The notes: generated from the sequence alone by a model not told the origin. A stretch of 64,000 nucleotides of DNA from an uncultured Aquimarina sp. (GCA_947500545.1 CANMSO010000005.1:372001-436000), one strand, 5' to 3'. Shown: positions 1 through 11,274, counted from the stretch's first letter. Made by a program: numbers and translations.

Positions 1-3000
1 CGACTACTATTTTTAGCGGTGGTACTGCCGTTGGTTCTGACGAGGATTATTGGAAAATCGGTAGATCTCCCTTCGTACTAGGTAGTGTTGGAATGGCTAT
101 TCAATCCAATATTGGATCGTCGCAGCCACAGATTTGGCTAGAAAAAAGAACCGGAAGCTATGATGGCCCATTAGTGTCTAATACGCTAATACATCCTGGT
201 ACTGACCAATCGAACAGACCCATGACATTGAGCTATACAGCTGCAAACGAATACTATTTGGTACGAGCAGGAGGAAATCTTTCTGGTGGTTATAATTATA
301 GGGCTCATTTTCCTAGGTGCGATATTCCCGGTTTAACAACAGTATTGTCTACGGACCCTACTGAAAATGATTTTACTATAACCGGTGTTGCGGGAAGTAC
401 TAATATATCATTAATAAAAATAAATACTGTAAATAGTTTTACGGACCCTACAGCTGGAACAAATTATCCTACTGCAGATGGTACTGCTTATTCAGGCTCA
501 GGAGAACAAACGGTATATGTAGGGAATTCAACTACACCTAATGTTACCGTTACTGGACTTACCGCCAACACAACATATTATGTAAAAGTATTTAACTATA
601 GTGATTGCGGAGGAAATTTAAAACTAAATGCAGGTAATGTATTTACAGTAACGACATGTGGAAGCGCACCAGCTACCGCAACAGCATTAAACTTAGCAGC
701 GAATAATGAAAGTTCTAGTTTTGTGAGTTCTATTACCGGAACAACAGGAGCATCTATACGATATGTGGTAAAAGTAAATACAAACAATAGTTTTACTGCG
801 CCAACAAACGGTACAACATTACCAACTGCAAATGCAGTCTATGGTGGCGGAGAGCAAGTAGTGTATGCAGGAGATTCAGCAACTCCAAATGAATTAATAA
901 CAGGGTTAACTACCGGTACTGAATACTTCTTTAATGTATATACTGCTGAATTATGCGGTGGAAATTACTATTTCGAATCAACAGGAGTTGGCTCATCAAT
1001 AACTCCAGTTTGTTCTCCACCAAATAGTAATGCAGGGATTTATTTATTTGCAGAGCCAACTAGCACACATAACTCTATTCGTGTAGTAAATTTTACAGGA
1101 GGTAATAATGCCGATGGTAAAATTATCTATATGAGTGATGAAAATAATTTTACATTACCCACAACTTTAACTGCAGCTTCTTTACCTACTGCCTCTACTG
1201 ATTATACTGGAAAAACGGGACAGGTAGCAGCATATATAGGTGCAGCAAGCGGTTTTGGATTAATGACCACGGGATTATCTCCTAATATTACTTATTATTA
1301 TGCAGCGGTCAATTATAAAATATGTAATGGAGTATATTATTTCTATCCAACGGGTATTTACAGTCAGCAAACTACTTGTGGTGTTACTTCAGCATTAGCT
1401 TCGAGTGCAGTTATTAATAATGTGGATGCTACCACTATGGATTTGGAATCGTTTACAGCTCCAACAGCATCTGTTAATGCGCCTGACGGATATGTAATTA
1501 AAATGAACACAGCCAATAGCTTTTCACCTTTAGCTATTGGTGCAACTATTCCAACCGGAAATACCGTATATGCAGGAGGAGAACAAGTAATATATTCAGG
1601 AACTTCGGTTACTCCGAACCTTAATATTACTGGACTTTCTGAAGGAACTCAATACTTCTTTACTATCTACGGGTATAAAGATTGTAACGGAACACTAGTA
1701 TATCAGCAAACAGGATATACCTTTTCACAGTCTGCTTTAGGGTTGAATTTTACACCACCAACATTTGCTTATGATGCAGCAGCAACTACTTTAAGTGCTA
1801 CAACAACCAGTACAGGAGCCATTTCTTATAGTTTAATAAATGATACTACGGGTGCATCTTTGGTTGGAAGTGATTTTACTCCAGGAGCAGTAGGTAGTAC
1901 AACTTTAAGAGTTTCGGTAGTAGCAGATGGTATTTACCAAGCTATTTCAAAGGACTATAGTTTAACGATCATAAAAGCTACCCCGGTAATTACTTGGAAT
2001 GCACCAGCAACAATTGGCGAAGGTATACCTATTGATGCTTCTTATTTAAATGCGACAGCCAATGTACCAGGTACTTTTGAATACTATACCTTTTATAATT
2101 CTTTTACGAATACTTATTCAGGAAGAATCACAGAAGGAGTTACCACATTACTATATAATAGTGGTTTCCCTACAACTATTTATACCAGATTTATCCCAGA
2201 AGATACCAATTATAATGTAATTGCCGGAAGCACTTCTGTTACAGTAACACGATCAGGAGCATCTAATGTTTTAGAAATTACTCCAAATGCAATTATAAAA
2301 GCTTTAGGAAGTGCAGATCCAACTTTAACATCATCTATCACGACAGGGCAATTAAACTCTGGTGATATTATTTGGGTTCCATTAAAAAGAGAGCCTGGAG
2401 AAACCGAAGGAACTTATGTAATTTCTATAGACCAAACAGCACAAGCGCCTGCTAGTTTTGATCCAAGTGGCCTTTGCCCTTCGGGGGTCTGTATAGGTAC
2501 CGATCCTTTCGGATATGGTTATATCGATGTAGAAGACTCTTTCGGTAGAGTAACAAACGCTGATTATACTATTCAGTTACAAACAGGGACTTTTACCATT
2601 ACGACTAAAGAACAAGTGACAATTACATTAGATCGCTTCGATTTATATGCAACTTTTTACAATGCAAATCCAAGACAAGCTGTAGATATTTCTAGTGTTG
2701 TGCTAACTTCTGATGGTACTCCTGTGTCACCAACCATAAATTTGTCATATGCAGGAACTGATAATTTTAGGAATTCATATGGTCCTTCTGCTACACCACC
2801 AACAAATGCGGGAAATTATACCGTAACAGCTTCTGTAGATTCAGCCGATCCTAATTATTTTGGATCTGTAACTGGAAACTTTACTATTAATCAAAGATAC
2901 ATCGCTATTACTCCAGATACCCCGCAAACAAAAATATATGATGGTAGCCCTAAAACTTTTGAAGCTACCGCAACAGGATTATCCGGAGAAAATATTCCAT

Positions 3001-6000
3001 TAAGAATACTATACACAATAGGTATATATGCCAGTGAAGCAGCACCTACAGAGATAGGAAGTTATCCGGTATCAGTTTACGCATCCGGAACAGGAAATCA
3101 TAATGTTAACTATTCGGGAGGAACTTTAGTTATTACCGATAATACAGAGGTAACTATAACTCTTGCAAATCTTACGCAACAATTTGATAATACTCAAAAA
3201 CCCGTGACAGTAAGTAGTATTGAAACGAGTCCAGGAGTAGCTGCAACACCAACGCCTACCATAAACATAACTTATGAAGGAATTAATGGAACTAATTATA
3301 ATAAGACTACTACACCGCCAAGGAATACAGGAGAGTACAAAGTATTTGCATATGTAGATACAGCTGATGCCAATTTCTATGGAAGTGCAAGTGCAACATT
3401 AACAATCTTTGATAAAGAGTACGTAACCTTTAATTTTGGTTCTGGAAATTTAACCTATGATGGGACTCCACAAGGAGTTAATATTACAAGTATTACAGAC
3501 AGCAATGATGTTATTATAACTCCTACTCCAGTCTATACCATCTCGTATGCTGGAGAAGATTACGACGGAAATACTTATGGACCAACTACCGTACCACCTA
3601 CAAATGCTGGAGATTATACCATAACGGTAGCCATAGATGCAGCAGATCCTGCATATCAAGGAAATGATACTTATGACTTCACTATAAATACAAGAACTAT
3701 TGAAGTTACTGCCGATGCTAAAAGTAAAGTATACGGAGAAGCAGATCCGGCATTTACGTACCAAATTACTAATGGAAGTTTATTAGGTGGTGATATCCTT
3801 ACAGGTTCATTAGGCAGAATTAATGGAGAAAGTATAGGAACGCGTGCCATTACCCGTGGAACCCTTACATCAGGTGGAAACTATGCCATAACTGTTATTT
3901 CTAATGATCTTACGATTACCCCAAGAGCCATAGAAATTACTGCCGATGCGGCAAGCAAAACTTTTGGTGATGCAGATCCAACTTTTACCTATCAAATTAC
4001 TTCGGGCGCATTACAGTTTAGTGATGCATTTACAGGAAGCTTAACTCGTAACCCTGGCGAGGATGTAGGAACCTATGCTATTGCACGAGGGACTTTAGAT
4101 ATAAATTCAAATTATGCGATTTCGTTTGTCGCTAATAATCTTGAAATTGTTAAAGTAACTGCTGTAGTAACTATTAACGATCTACTACAAACGTATGATG
4201 GTGCAACAAAGCCAGTTTCAATAGTAACAACACCTAACGGATTAACCGCTGATATTACGTATGACGCAGGAACAATAGTGCCAACAAACGCAGGTACTTA
4301 TGCGGTAGTGGCGACTATTAACGATACAAACTACCAAGGAACTTCTAGCGAAACCTTAACGATCAACAAAGCAAACCAAAGCATTACTTTTGGAGCTTTA
4401 ACAGGGGTAACCTTTGGAGATGCAAGTTTTGATCTTACAGCGACTTCAGATTCAGGTTTAGCGATCACGTACACAAGTTCTAATACTTCGGTAGCAACCA
4501 TTTTAGGAAATACAGTAACCATAGTTGGAACTGGTTCAACAACGATTACAGCAAGTCAAGCAGGAGATTCTAATTATAATACGGCCAGCGATGCTAGTCA
4601 AGTATTGAATATAAACCACCCCGATTATGAGCGTTATTTTGTAAAAGTTAACTCCATTTATGGGATAACCAATGCAGGAGAAACCGCTTTGGTAAAAACA
4701 TTAAGTGCCAACGAAGGACAAAATATAGAAGACTTAAAGAAAGTAGGGAACCAAATATGGGGAACCACTACAAGTGGAGGAACAGATGACCAAGGAACCT
4801 TATTCCGAATGAATTCTAATGGTACTGGTTTTGAAAAAATCCATGATTTTACAGTTGCCCAAGGAAGCCCAAGAAATGATATGGCAGTCGTTGCCGATAC
4901 AAATGTATATGGTGTAGCTGGAAACTATGGAATCTTTAAAGTTTCAGCAACCAACCCATCGACTGGCGTAATTTTTTATAATGGTTACAGCGGTAGTAAT
5001 AAATTCGTTACAGGATTAACCTATCTCCAAAATAAGTTATGGGTATCTGATAACGGTACAACCATTGTAGGAGTGAATACAGATTTTTCAGGACATGAAA
5101 TTGCCGGTCAAAATAGTTTGTCTACTGGATTAAAACCAACTACTGATTTTGTAGTAGAAGGGTATAGAATGGTAGAAAATTTTGAAGTGTCAAATTTTGC
5201 TTATTTTCCACAATATGCTAATACTTATTTACCGTCAGAAGATTGGTCATGGCAAAGTGCCAATGAGGATGTTGCTTCAATCTTGCCTGTTCCTCTAGAA
5301 GATATACATCAAACCAAAATCATTTTTGCAGATGGACAATTTTTTACCTCTTACAAAAATGCTGGTCAGTTTAGCCTTCAAATCATGGAAGAGGATACTT
5401 ACAATTCAATATTAGGTTTTGGATCTGTAAGTAGAACAGCGATTCCGGCTCTTAATGGAGCGATAGGAGCTACACCTTTGGCTTCGCTAACGAAACCCTA
5501 TTTGAATTTATATGATGTAAAAGATAATGTGTTATGGGGTGTTAAAGGAGATGCCGCAACAGGTTTGTATGAAGCATTTTCTTATAATTTAACTACAGAT
5601 ACATATCAAGCGCATGATTTTGGTAACGGGAATTTGAATACAGGAGTTCCTAATGTAGGTTTCTTCAATTTCAGAAAAACCGCCACGATAGTCACTCAGG
5701 ATCAAACGAAAGCATTTGGAGATCCAATCCCATCATTACCATATGAAATTTGGGGCTTAGATGCCGGAGACGATGCATCTAATTTGGGAGGTGTTACCAC
5801 TTCTATTGAAGTGATTTATGGAGCTAATCTTCAACCAAATACAGCATTGACAAATACTTCTCATCCAGGAGTGTATCCTATTAGAGCAGTTGCTGGTACA
5901 ACCAATGGAAAATATGATATAAAATCCTTGTTTGGAAGTTTAACCATTACTCATGCTATTCAACAGTCGGATATAACATTTAGCCCAGCAATGGCATCCT

Positions 6001-9000
6001 ATACCTATGATGGTACTGCTAAAGCTTTTACGGCAACTGGTAAAGCAGATACACCGGCAGGTGTTTCAAGTATAACATTTGATGAATCAGGAAGTTCTTT
6101 GGCAGCTACTGATTTTGATTATACATATGTGGCTTCAACAGACAATGGAGCAACCTATACCGTAGATTTAGGTACTACCGCACCAACAAATGCAGGGAAA
6201 TATCAAGTTACGGCAACCGTAAAATCTGATAATACAGTATATAGTGGTAGTACTACTTTTGATTTTGAAATTACTACAAGAGCTATCGAAATTACAGCTG
6301 ATTCCAAAAGCAAAACTTATGGTGATGCAGACCCCGCTCTTACCTACCAAATTACTTCGGGAACATTGGCAGGAAGTGATACCATTATTGGAATTTTAGA
6401 AAGAGTGACGGGAGACAACGTAGGAAACTATGCGATTACACAAGGTACGCTAGGAATAAATTCAAATTATGCGATATCGTTTGTATCAAATGATCTTACT
6501 ATTAGCCAAAGAGCGATTACAGTAACTGCAGATGCTCAAACCAAAATATACGGTGACGCAGACCCTGCATTAACGTACCAGATCACTAATGGATCACTAG
6601 CCTTTAGTGATGCCTTTACAGGTACATTAGACAGAGTTGCCGGACAAGCACAAGGGAATTATGCCATTAACCAGGGAACACTATCTCTAGGAGGAAATTA
6701 TGATCTAACTTTTGTATCTGGTAATTTATTTATTAATTATCGATTCATTCGAGTAATCCCTGCCGCTCCTATTTCAAAAACTTATGGAGATGTAGACCCA
6801 GATTTAACCTGGCCATATATTATAACCGAAGGATCTTTAGCATTTGATGATACCATAGAAACCTACGGGACATTTAGATCTCCAGGTGAAAATATAGGAA
6901 GATATCAGATAAGAGGCTTATCTGCCCTATTTACATCCAACAACGGTGGGGAGTCTTCTTACTCGATAACATTTACTAATGGAGGATCCGTAAGCCTAGA
7001 CATTACCGCTCGTGCAATTGAAGTAACTGCAAATGCGCAATCAAAAGCGTATGGAGATGCAGATCCAACCTTAAGTTATCAAATTACTAATGGTGCTTTA
7101 CAATTTAGTGATGCCTTTGCAGGTTCTTTATCTAGAGTCACAGGTGAAGATTTAGGTACTTATGCCATTAATCAAGGTACTTTATCTGCCGGGAGCAATT
7201 ATACCATGACTTATGTAAGTAATGATCTTACGATTGGTCAAAGAGCTATTGAGATTACCGCAGATGCCTTAAACAAAATGTATGGAGATACTGACCCTGC
7301 ATTAACGTATCAAATCACAAGTGGTTCATTAGCTTTTAGCGATGCTTTTACAGGTAATTTAACCCGTGTTACTGGGGAAGGCTTAGGAATCTATGCCATT
7401 AATCAAGGAAGCATTGCATTGAATGCTAACTATAACCTAACTTATATAAGTAATGATCTTACTATTGGTCAAAGAGCTATCGAGATTACTGCAGACGCGC
7501 AATCAAAAACGTATGGCGATGTAGATCCAGCGCTTACCTATCAAATTACTTCAGGAAGTTTAGTTGGAGGAGATGTATTCATGGGTAATCTAACTCGTAT
7601 AGCGGGTGAAAATGCAGGAGTCTATGCAATACAACAAGGAAGCATGGCTTTAAATGCAAACTATGCTATAAATTTTATTAGTAACGACCTTACTATTAAC
7701 CCTAGAACTGTTGAAATTACAGCAGATACACAAAGTAAAGTATATGGTGATGTAGATCCTACTTTAACTTATCGACTTACCGCCGGAACATTACTATTTG
7801 GTGATGCTCTATCTGGAAGTTTATTAAGAGTTTCAGGAGAAGATGCTGGTAACTACACTATCCAACAAGGAAGTGTAACTGCAGGTAGCAACTATGATCT
7901 AACTTTTGTATCAAATGATCTAACTATTGGTCAAAGAGCCATTACGATCACTGCAGATGCTGCAAGTAAGACTTTTGGTGATGTAGATCCAGCGCTTACG
8001 TATCAAATTACTACTGGAGCTTTACAATTTGCTGATATGTTCTCAGGAAATCTGTCCAGAATTGCGGGTGAAGATGTAGGCAACTATGCTATTAATCAAG
8101 GAACTTTAACTGTAGGTAACAACTATGCGTTAAGCTATGTGGGTAATACCTTCACAATTGGTCAAGCTGCACAGAATATTACATTTAATGCACTAAGTGA
8201 TGTTCAATTTGGTGATGCTGATTTCAACTTGAATGCTTCGGCTTCTTCAGGATTGGCAGTAATGTATACTAGTGCTAACCCAGCTGTAGCGACAGTTTCA
8301 GGTAATACGGTAACGATTGTAGGAGTAGGTACAACTACTATTACAGCTTCTCAAGCAGGAAATGGAAATTATTCCGCTGCTTCCGATGTACAACAATCCT
8401 TAACCGTAAACAAAGGAGATCAAGCTATTACTTTTAATACATTAGCAAATGTAACTATAGATAATCCTGATTTCAGCTTAAATGCAACTACCTCTTCAGG
8501 ATTGGTAGTTATGTATACGAGTTCGAATCCAGCTGTAGCAACTGTTTCAGGAAATACGGTAATGATAGTAGGTATCGGAACAACAACGATCACGGCTTCA
8601 CAAGCGGGTGATACAAATTGGAATGCGGCAACTGATGTAGTACAAACACTTACTGTACTTCAAGCAGATACAACCGCACCAGTGATTACTTTAAATGGAG
8701 CTAATCCTCAAACTATAGTAGAAGGAAATGGTTATACCGAACTTAGTGCTACAACTGATGACGGATCAATCGTCACTATTGATACTACTAATTTTGTAGA
8801 TGCTATTGGTACCTATACGATTCGATATAATGCTACTGATGCCGCCGGAAATGTTGCTCTAGAAGTAACTAGAACAGTAAATGTTATAAGCTCGGATACA
8901 ACCGCACCAATAATTACCTTAAACGGAGCTAATCCTCAAACTATAGTAGTGGGTGACGGTTATACCGAACTAGGTGCAACAACTGATGACGGATCAATCG

Positions 9001-9845
9001 TAACTATTGATTCAACTAGCTTTATAGATGCTATTGGTACCTATACGATTCGATATAATGCTACTGATGCTGCTGGAAATGTTGCTCTAGAAGTAACTAG
9101 AACAGTGAATGTGGTTGAAGCATGTCCTATTACTAATCTGCCAGCCGATAACTTCCTTATTCAAGCATATAGCGAAACGTGTACTGATAAAAACAACGGA
9201 ACTATTTTTGTAAATGCTACTGAAGAGCTTAATTATATCGCAACCGTAAACAATCAGACTTATAATTTTACTTCTAGTCTTTTTGTAGCTGATTTAGCAC
9301 CGGGGACATATCCTGTAAGTATTGCAATAGAAGGTTTTACAAACTGTGAGCAGTCATTTGAACTAGTGATCGAAGAAGCACCGGTATTAGATGGTAAAAC
9401 AAGTTTAGAAACCAGCAACGGAACTAACAAAGTACTTGTAGAGGTTGACTCTGGGACAGCTCCTTATACGGTAATGATCAACGATGAAGTAGTCGGTGAA
9501 TATAACACCAATAGCTTCTTTGTAAAAGTACAGCACGGTGATACCCTTGATGTATTCTCTAGCGTTGCTTGTGAGGGTAAAATTAGTACTAAGGTATCAT
9601 TGTTTGATGATATTACGGCATACCCTAACCCTACAAAAGCAAATGTAGAACTTACAATACCTAATGTAGGACAGAGCTCTATTGCTATAGAAATATACAA
9701 TGCCATCGGAGCAACAGTAGCTTCCAACGTATATAGTATTGTAAATGGTAGCGTAAGATTACCAATGGAAAACTTACCTTCTGGCGTATACTTTGTAAAT
9801 ATCCACGGTGAGAACTCAAAAACAATTAAAATCGTAAAAGAGTAA
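1..9845 (+). CDS. Giant T9SS-secreted MBG-repeat adhesin (5' end outside window)
   Basis: The frame is open from base 3, so the ATG at 93 is internal and the true start lies upstream. Residue numbers here count from that ATG (3250 residues visible). The first ~560 residues are FN3-like repeats ending in TYYVKVFNY-type strands. Next come YDG/MBG-type Ig-like domains, then ten MBG_2-like repeats of about 77 residues: two at ~1200-1355 and eight at ~2060-2690, each opening RAIEITADA..K.YGD.DP. Between the blocks lies a different segment (~1510-1870) with a GGTDDQGTLFRMN motif like choice-of-anchor (GloVer-type) repeats. Three BIG2-like domains, two DUF5011-like domains (TTAPVITLNGANPQTIV, ~2859-3008) and a type A T9SS sorting domain (AYPNPTKANVEL...GVYFVNIHG, last ~80 residues) follow. 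T9SS clients with this layout are cell-surface or released; an adhesive role is inferred. Confidence 0.93.
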   Translation, partial: TTIFSGGTAVGSDEDYWKIGRSPFVLGSVGMAIQSNIGSSQPQIWLEKRTGSYDGPLVSNTLIHPGTDQSNRPMTLSYTAANEYYLVRAGGNLSGGYNYRAHFPRCDIPGLTTVLSTDPTENDFTITGVAGSTNISLIKINTVNSFTDPTAGTNYPTADGTAYSGSGEQTVYVGNSTTPNVTVTGLTANTTYYVKVFNYSDCGGNLKLNAGNVFTVTTCGSAPATATALNLAANNESSSFVSSITGTTGASIRYVVKVNTNNSFTAPTNGTTLPTANAVYGGGEQVVYAGDSATPNELITGLTTGTEYFFNVYTAELCGGNYYFESTGVGSSITPVCSPPNSNAGIYLFAEPTSTHNSIRVVNFTGGNNADGKIIYMSDENNFTLPTTLTAASLPTASTDYTGKTGQVAAYIGAASGFGLMTTGLSPNITYYYAAVNYKICNGVYYFYPTGIYSQQTTCGVTSALASSAVINNVDATTMDLESFTAPTASVNAPDGYVIKMNTANSFSPLAIGATIPTGNTVYAGGEQVIYSGTSVTPNLNITGLSEGTQYFFTIYGYKDCNGTLVYQQTGYTFSQSALGLNFTPPTFAYDAAATTLSATTTSTGAISYSLINDTTGASLVGSDFTPGAVGSTTLRVSVVADGIYQAISKDYSLTIIKATPVITWNAPATIGEGIPIDASYLNATANVPGTFEYYTFYNSFTNTYSGRITEGVTTLLYNSGFPTTIYTRFIPEDTNYNVIAGSTSVTVTRSGASNVLEITPNAIIKALGSADPTLTSSITTGQLNSGDIIWVPLKREPGETEGTYVISIDQTAQAPASFDPSGLCPSGVCIGTDPFGYGYIDVEDSFGRVTNADYTIQLQTGTFTITTKEQVTITLDRFDLYATFYNANPRQAVDISSVVLTSDGTPVSPTINLSYAGTDNFRNSYGPSATPPTNAGNYTVTASVDSADPNYFGSVTGNFTINQRYIAITPDTPQTKIYDGSPKTFEATATGLSGENIPLRILYTIGIYASEAAPTEIGSYPVSVYASGTGNHNVNYSGGTLVITDNTEVTITLANLTQQFDNTQKPVTVSSIETSPGVAATPTPTINITYEGINGTNYNKTTTPPRNTGEYKVFAYVDTADANFYGSASATLTIFDKEYVTFNFGSGNLTYDGTPQGVNITSITDSNDVIITPTPVYTISYAGEDYDGNTYGPTTVPPTNAGDYTITVAIDAADPAYQGNDTYDFTINTRTIEVTADAKSKVYGEADPAFTYQITNGSLLGGDILTGSLGRINGESIGTRAITRGTLTSGGNYAITVISNDLTITPRAIEITADAASKTFGDADPTFTYQITSGALQFSDAFTGSLTRNPGEDVGTYAIARGTLDINSNYAISFVANNLEIVKVTAVVTINDLLQTYDGATKPVSIVTTPNGLTADITYDAGTIVPTNAGTYAVVATINDTNYQGTSSETLTINKANQSITFGALTGVTFGDASFDLTATSDSGLAITYTSSNTSVATILGNTVTIVGTGSTTITASQAGDSNYNTASDASQVLNINHPDYERYFVKVNSIYGITNAGETALVKTLSANEGQNIEDLKKVGNQIWGTTTSGGTDDQGTLFRMNSNGTGFEKIHDFTVAQGSPRNDMAVVADTNVYGVAGNYGIFKVSATNPSTGVIFYNGYSGSNKFVTGLTYLQNKLWVSDNGTTIVGVNTDFSGHEIAGQNSLSTGLKPTTDFVVEGYRMVENFEVSNFAYFPQYANTYLPSEDWSWQSANEDVASILPVPLEDIHQTKIIFADGQFFTSYKNAGQFSLQIMEEDTYNSILGFGSVSRTAIPALNGAIGATPLASLTKPYLNLYDVKDNVLWGVKGDAATGLYEAFSYNLTTDTYQAHDFGNGNLNTGVPNVGFFNFRKTATIVTQDQTKAFGDPIPSLPYEIWGLDAGDDASNLGGVTTSIEVIYGANLQPNTALTNTSHPGVYPIRAVAGTTNGKYDIKSLFGSLTITHAIQQSDITFSPAMASYTYDGTAKAFTATGKADTPAGVSSITFDESGSSLAATDFDYTYVASTDNGATYTVDLGTTAPTNAGKYQVTATVKSDNTVYSGSTTFDFEITTRAIEITADSKSKTYGDADPALTYQITSGTLAGSDTIIGILERVTGDNVGNYAITQGTLGINSNYAISFVSNDLTISQRAITVTADAQTKIYGDADPALTYQITNGSLAFSDAFTGTLDRVAGQAQGNYAINQGTLSLGGNYDLTFVSGNLFINYRFIRVIPAAPISKTYGDVDPDLTWPYIITEGSLAFDDTIETYGTFRSPGENIGRYQIRGLSALFTSNNGGESSYSITFTNGGSVSLDITARAIEVTANAQSKAYGDADPTLSYQITNGALQFSDAFAGSLSRVTGEDLGTYAINQGTLSAGSNYTMTYVSNDLTIGQRAIEITADALNKMYGDTDPALTYQITSGSLAFSDAFTGNLTRVTGEGLGIYAINQGSIALNANYNLTYISNDLTIGQRAIEITADAQSKTYGDVDPALTYQITSGSLVGGDVFMGNLTRIAGENAGVYAIQQGSMALNANYAINFISNDLTINPRTVEITADTQSKVYGDVDPTLTYRLTAGTLLFGDALSGSLLRVSGEDAGNYTIQQGSVTAGSNYDLTFVSNDLTIGQRAITITADAASKTFGDVDPALTYQITTGALQFADMFSGNLSRIAGEDVGNYAINQGTLTVGNNYALSYVGNTFTIGQAAQNITFNALSDVQFGDADFNLNASASSGLAVMYTSANPAVATVSGNTVTIVGVGTTTITASQAGNGNYSAASDVQQSLTVNKGDQAITFNTLANVTIDNPDFSLNATTSSGLVVMYTSSNPAVATVSGNTVMIVGIGTTTITASQAGDTNWNAATDVVQTLTVLQADTTAPVITLNGANPQTIVEGNGYTELSATTDDGSIVTIDTTNFVDAIGTYTIRYNATDAAGNVALEVTRTVNVISSDTTAPIITLNGANPQTIVVGDGYTELGATTDDGSIVTIDSTSFIDAIGTYTIRYNATDAAGNVALEVTRTVNVVEACPITNLPADNFLIQAYSETCTDKNNGTIFVNATEELNYIATVNNQTYNFTSSLFVADLAPGTYPVSIAIEGFTNCEQSFELVIEEAPVLDGKTSLETSNGTNKVLVEVDSGTAPYTVMINDEVVGEYNTNSFFVKVQHGDTLDVFSSVACEGKISTKVSLFDDITAYPNPTKANVELTIPNVGQSSIAIEIYNAIGATVASNVYSIVNGSVRLPMENLPSGVYFVNIHGENSKTIKIVKE

Positions 9846-9854
9846 ATAATTTTT

Positions 9855-9884
9855 CTCGCCCCTTCTAAAAAAGGAAGGGGTGAG
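9855..9884 (+). other. Hairpin downstream of the adhesin gene
   Basis: An 11-bp inverted repeat (CTCGCCCCTTC / GAAGGGGTGAG, one G-T wobble) starts 9 nt after the stop codon. No T-run follows on either strand, so it may stabilise the 3' end or attenuate rather than terminate. The next gene starts about 40 bp later on the same strand and may be co-transcribed. Confidence 0.4.
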
Positions 9885-9925
9885 GAATATCTATAAAGAT
9901 CATAAAATCTATAAAAAATAAACAG

Positions 9926-10621
9926 ATGAAGAATATATATATAATAATACTCAGTTCAATACTCTTGTTTTCATGTAGCGGAGATGACTTTAGTATACAA
10001 CCTGATACTCCATTCGCTGTAAACGAAAAACCATCAATACCATCTTTGGTGTATCCTACAAATAATTTGCTGTGTACTAATTTTGAGCTGGAATTTGATT
10101 GGAATGCAGCAATAGACATTAATGGAGACTTAATTACATATATTATAGAAATTGCTACAGATAATCAGTTTTCTAGCATTTTGTTTACGGCAGTAACTTC
10201 TGAAACCTTGCGAGCATTTAATCTGGAAAAAGGAACCACATATTATTGGAGAGTTAAAGCCAGAGATAATCAAAATAATGAAAGCGCATATTCAAGTGTT
10301 CAGACCTTTTTTACAGAACCTGATGCAGGTGTAAATACAATTCCTTTTGCACCAACAGTAGTGTCGCCCAATTTAGAAGAAACTATATCAGGAAGCACGG
10401 CTAGTTTAGATTGGAATGCAATCGATAACGATGGTGATCCATTACTATATGACCTTTACTTTGGGAATACTAACCCTCCCACCCTACTCGCAGAAAACCT
10501 AGTCGCCTCAACTTTTGATGTGGCCATATCTGCAAATACAGAATACTTTTGGAGGGTAGTTGTAAAAGATAATCAACAAGGAGTTACCATTGGCCGAGTT
10601 TGGAACTTTAGAACACAATAA
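9926..10621 (+). CDS. FN3-domain lipoprotein
   Basis: A 231-residue SPII lipoprotein: short hydrophobic leader and FSC lipobox with Cys17, followed by the acidic GDD that often marks surface-exposed flavobacterial lipoproteins. Two fibronectin type III-like domains follow (~35-130 and ~135-231), each with the FDWNAA/LDWNAI...GDPL pattern and ending in TTYYWRVKARDN or TEYFWRVVVKDN. It lies 80 bp after the giant adhesin on the same strand and shares Ig-like architecture, so it may be an accessory or anchor for the adhesin. That functional link is inferred from position only. A strong terminator follows. Confidence 0.85.
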   Translation: MKNIYIIILSSILLFSCSGDDFSIQPDTPFAVNEKPSIPSLVYPTNNLLCTNFELEFDWNAAIDINGDLITYIIEIATDNQFSSILFTAVTSETLRAFNLEKGTTYYWRVKARDNQNNESAYSSVQTFFTEPDAGVNTIPFAPTVVSPNLEETISGSTASLDWNAIDNDGDPLLYDLYFGNTNPPTLLAENLVASTFDVAISANTEYFWRVVVKDNQQGVTIGRVWNFRTQ

Positions 10622-10663
10622 GGGGGAAAACTTATCTTCTAAACTACAATCACGGCGTTATTT

Positions 10664-10697
10664 AAAAAGCCACTCAATTTCTCGAGTGGCTTTTTTT
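10664..10697 (+). terminator. Rho-independent terminator
   Basis: Stem GCCACTC / GAGTGGC with a short loop, followed by seven T residues and preceded by AAAAA. It lies 48 bp after the FN3 lipoprotein stop and probably ends the adhesin/lipoprotein transcription unit. Confidence 0.85.
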
Positions 10698-10817
10698 ATG
10701 AATCCTATATGAATGTTTAAGTCATTCTATAAATAAATGCTAAAAGGGTTTTTAAGCAAACTAATCTCGCTAAAAATTCGTAACTTATTAAGGTATAGAT
10801 TTTAAACCTCATCCATA

Positions 10818-11264
10818 ATGAAAACCTTAGTACTGATTCTTTTCGTGATTTGTCCTTTTGTTTTAAATACACAAGAGAACAAAACTACCCCTACTGAGCC
10901 ATATAACCTTGAAGGTGTTTGGGAACTAAAACATCAATTTCTGTATGAAGATAATCACATATCCGATACTATTTACAATCAAAACGGATATAGGCAGGTA
11001 AAAATGTATAGTAAAGGAAAAGTCATGTGGACTAGATATGATCCCAAAGATAATAATGAATGGTTTGGTTATGGTACCTACACTATAAAAGATGGTATTC
11101 TTGAAGAACGCTTAGAATATGCCTCTGGCCCAATGATGAAAATAGTAGACACTATCCAAGTATTTAGATTTGAACTTGTTATGAGTAAAGACTCCTACCA
11201 ACAAATCGATATTGACGAAGAAGGTCATTATTCTCTGGCAGAAAATTATGATAAAGTGAAATAA
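10818..11264 (+). CDS. Small exported protein, lipocalin/DUF4488-like
   Basis: 148 residues with an N-terminal hydrophobic segment (MKTLVLILFVICPFVLNTQ) that reads as an SPI signal peptide. The mature part begins NLEGVWEL and continues with alternating short strands (GYRQVKMYSKGKVMWT, WFGYGTYTIKDG, ILEERLEYASG). This GVW.....G.Y.i.dg pattern is typical of small lipocalin-like or DUF4488-like beta-barrel proteins of Bacteroidota. The domain name is from memory and unverified. There is no catalytic signature. The gene stands alone between two terminators; ligand and role are unknown. Confidence 0.75.
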   Translation: MKTLVLILFVICPFVLNTQENKTTPTEPYNLEGVWELKHQFLYEDNHISDTIYNQNGYRQVKMYSKGKVMWTRYDPKDNNEWFGYGTYTIKDGILEERLEYASGPMMKIVDTIQVFRFELVMSKDSYQQIDIDEEGHYSLAENYDKVK

Positions 11265-11274
11265 GTATCTTACC

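Noticed and set aside
3450..6350. Antisense ORFs within the giant adhesin
   Set aside because: They are Ile/Ser/Cys-rich shadows of the repetitive Thr/Asn/Gly codons on the other strand; the sense frame is clearly the gene.
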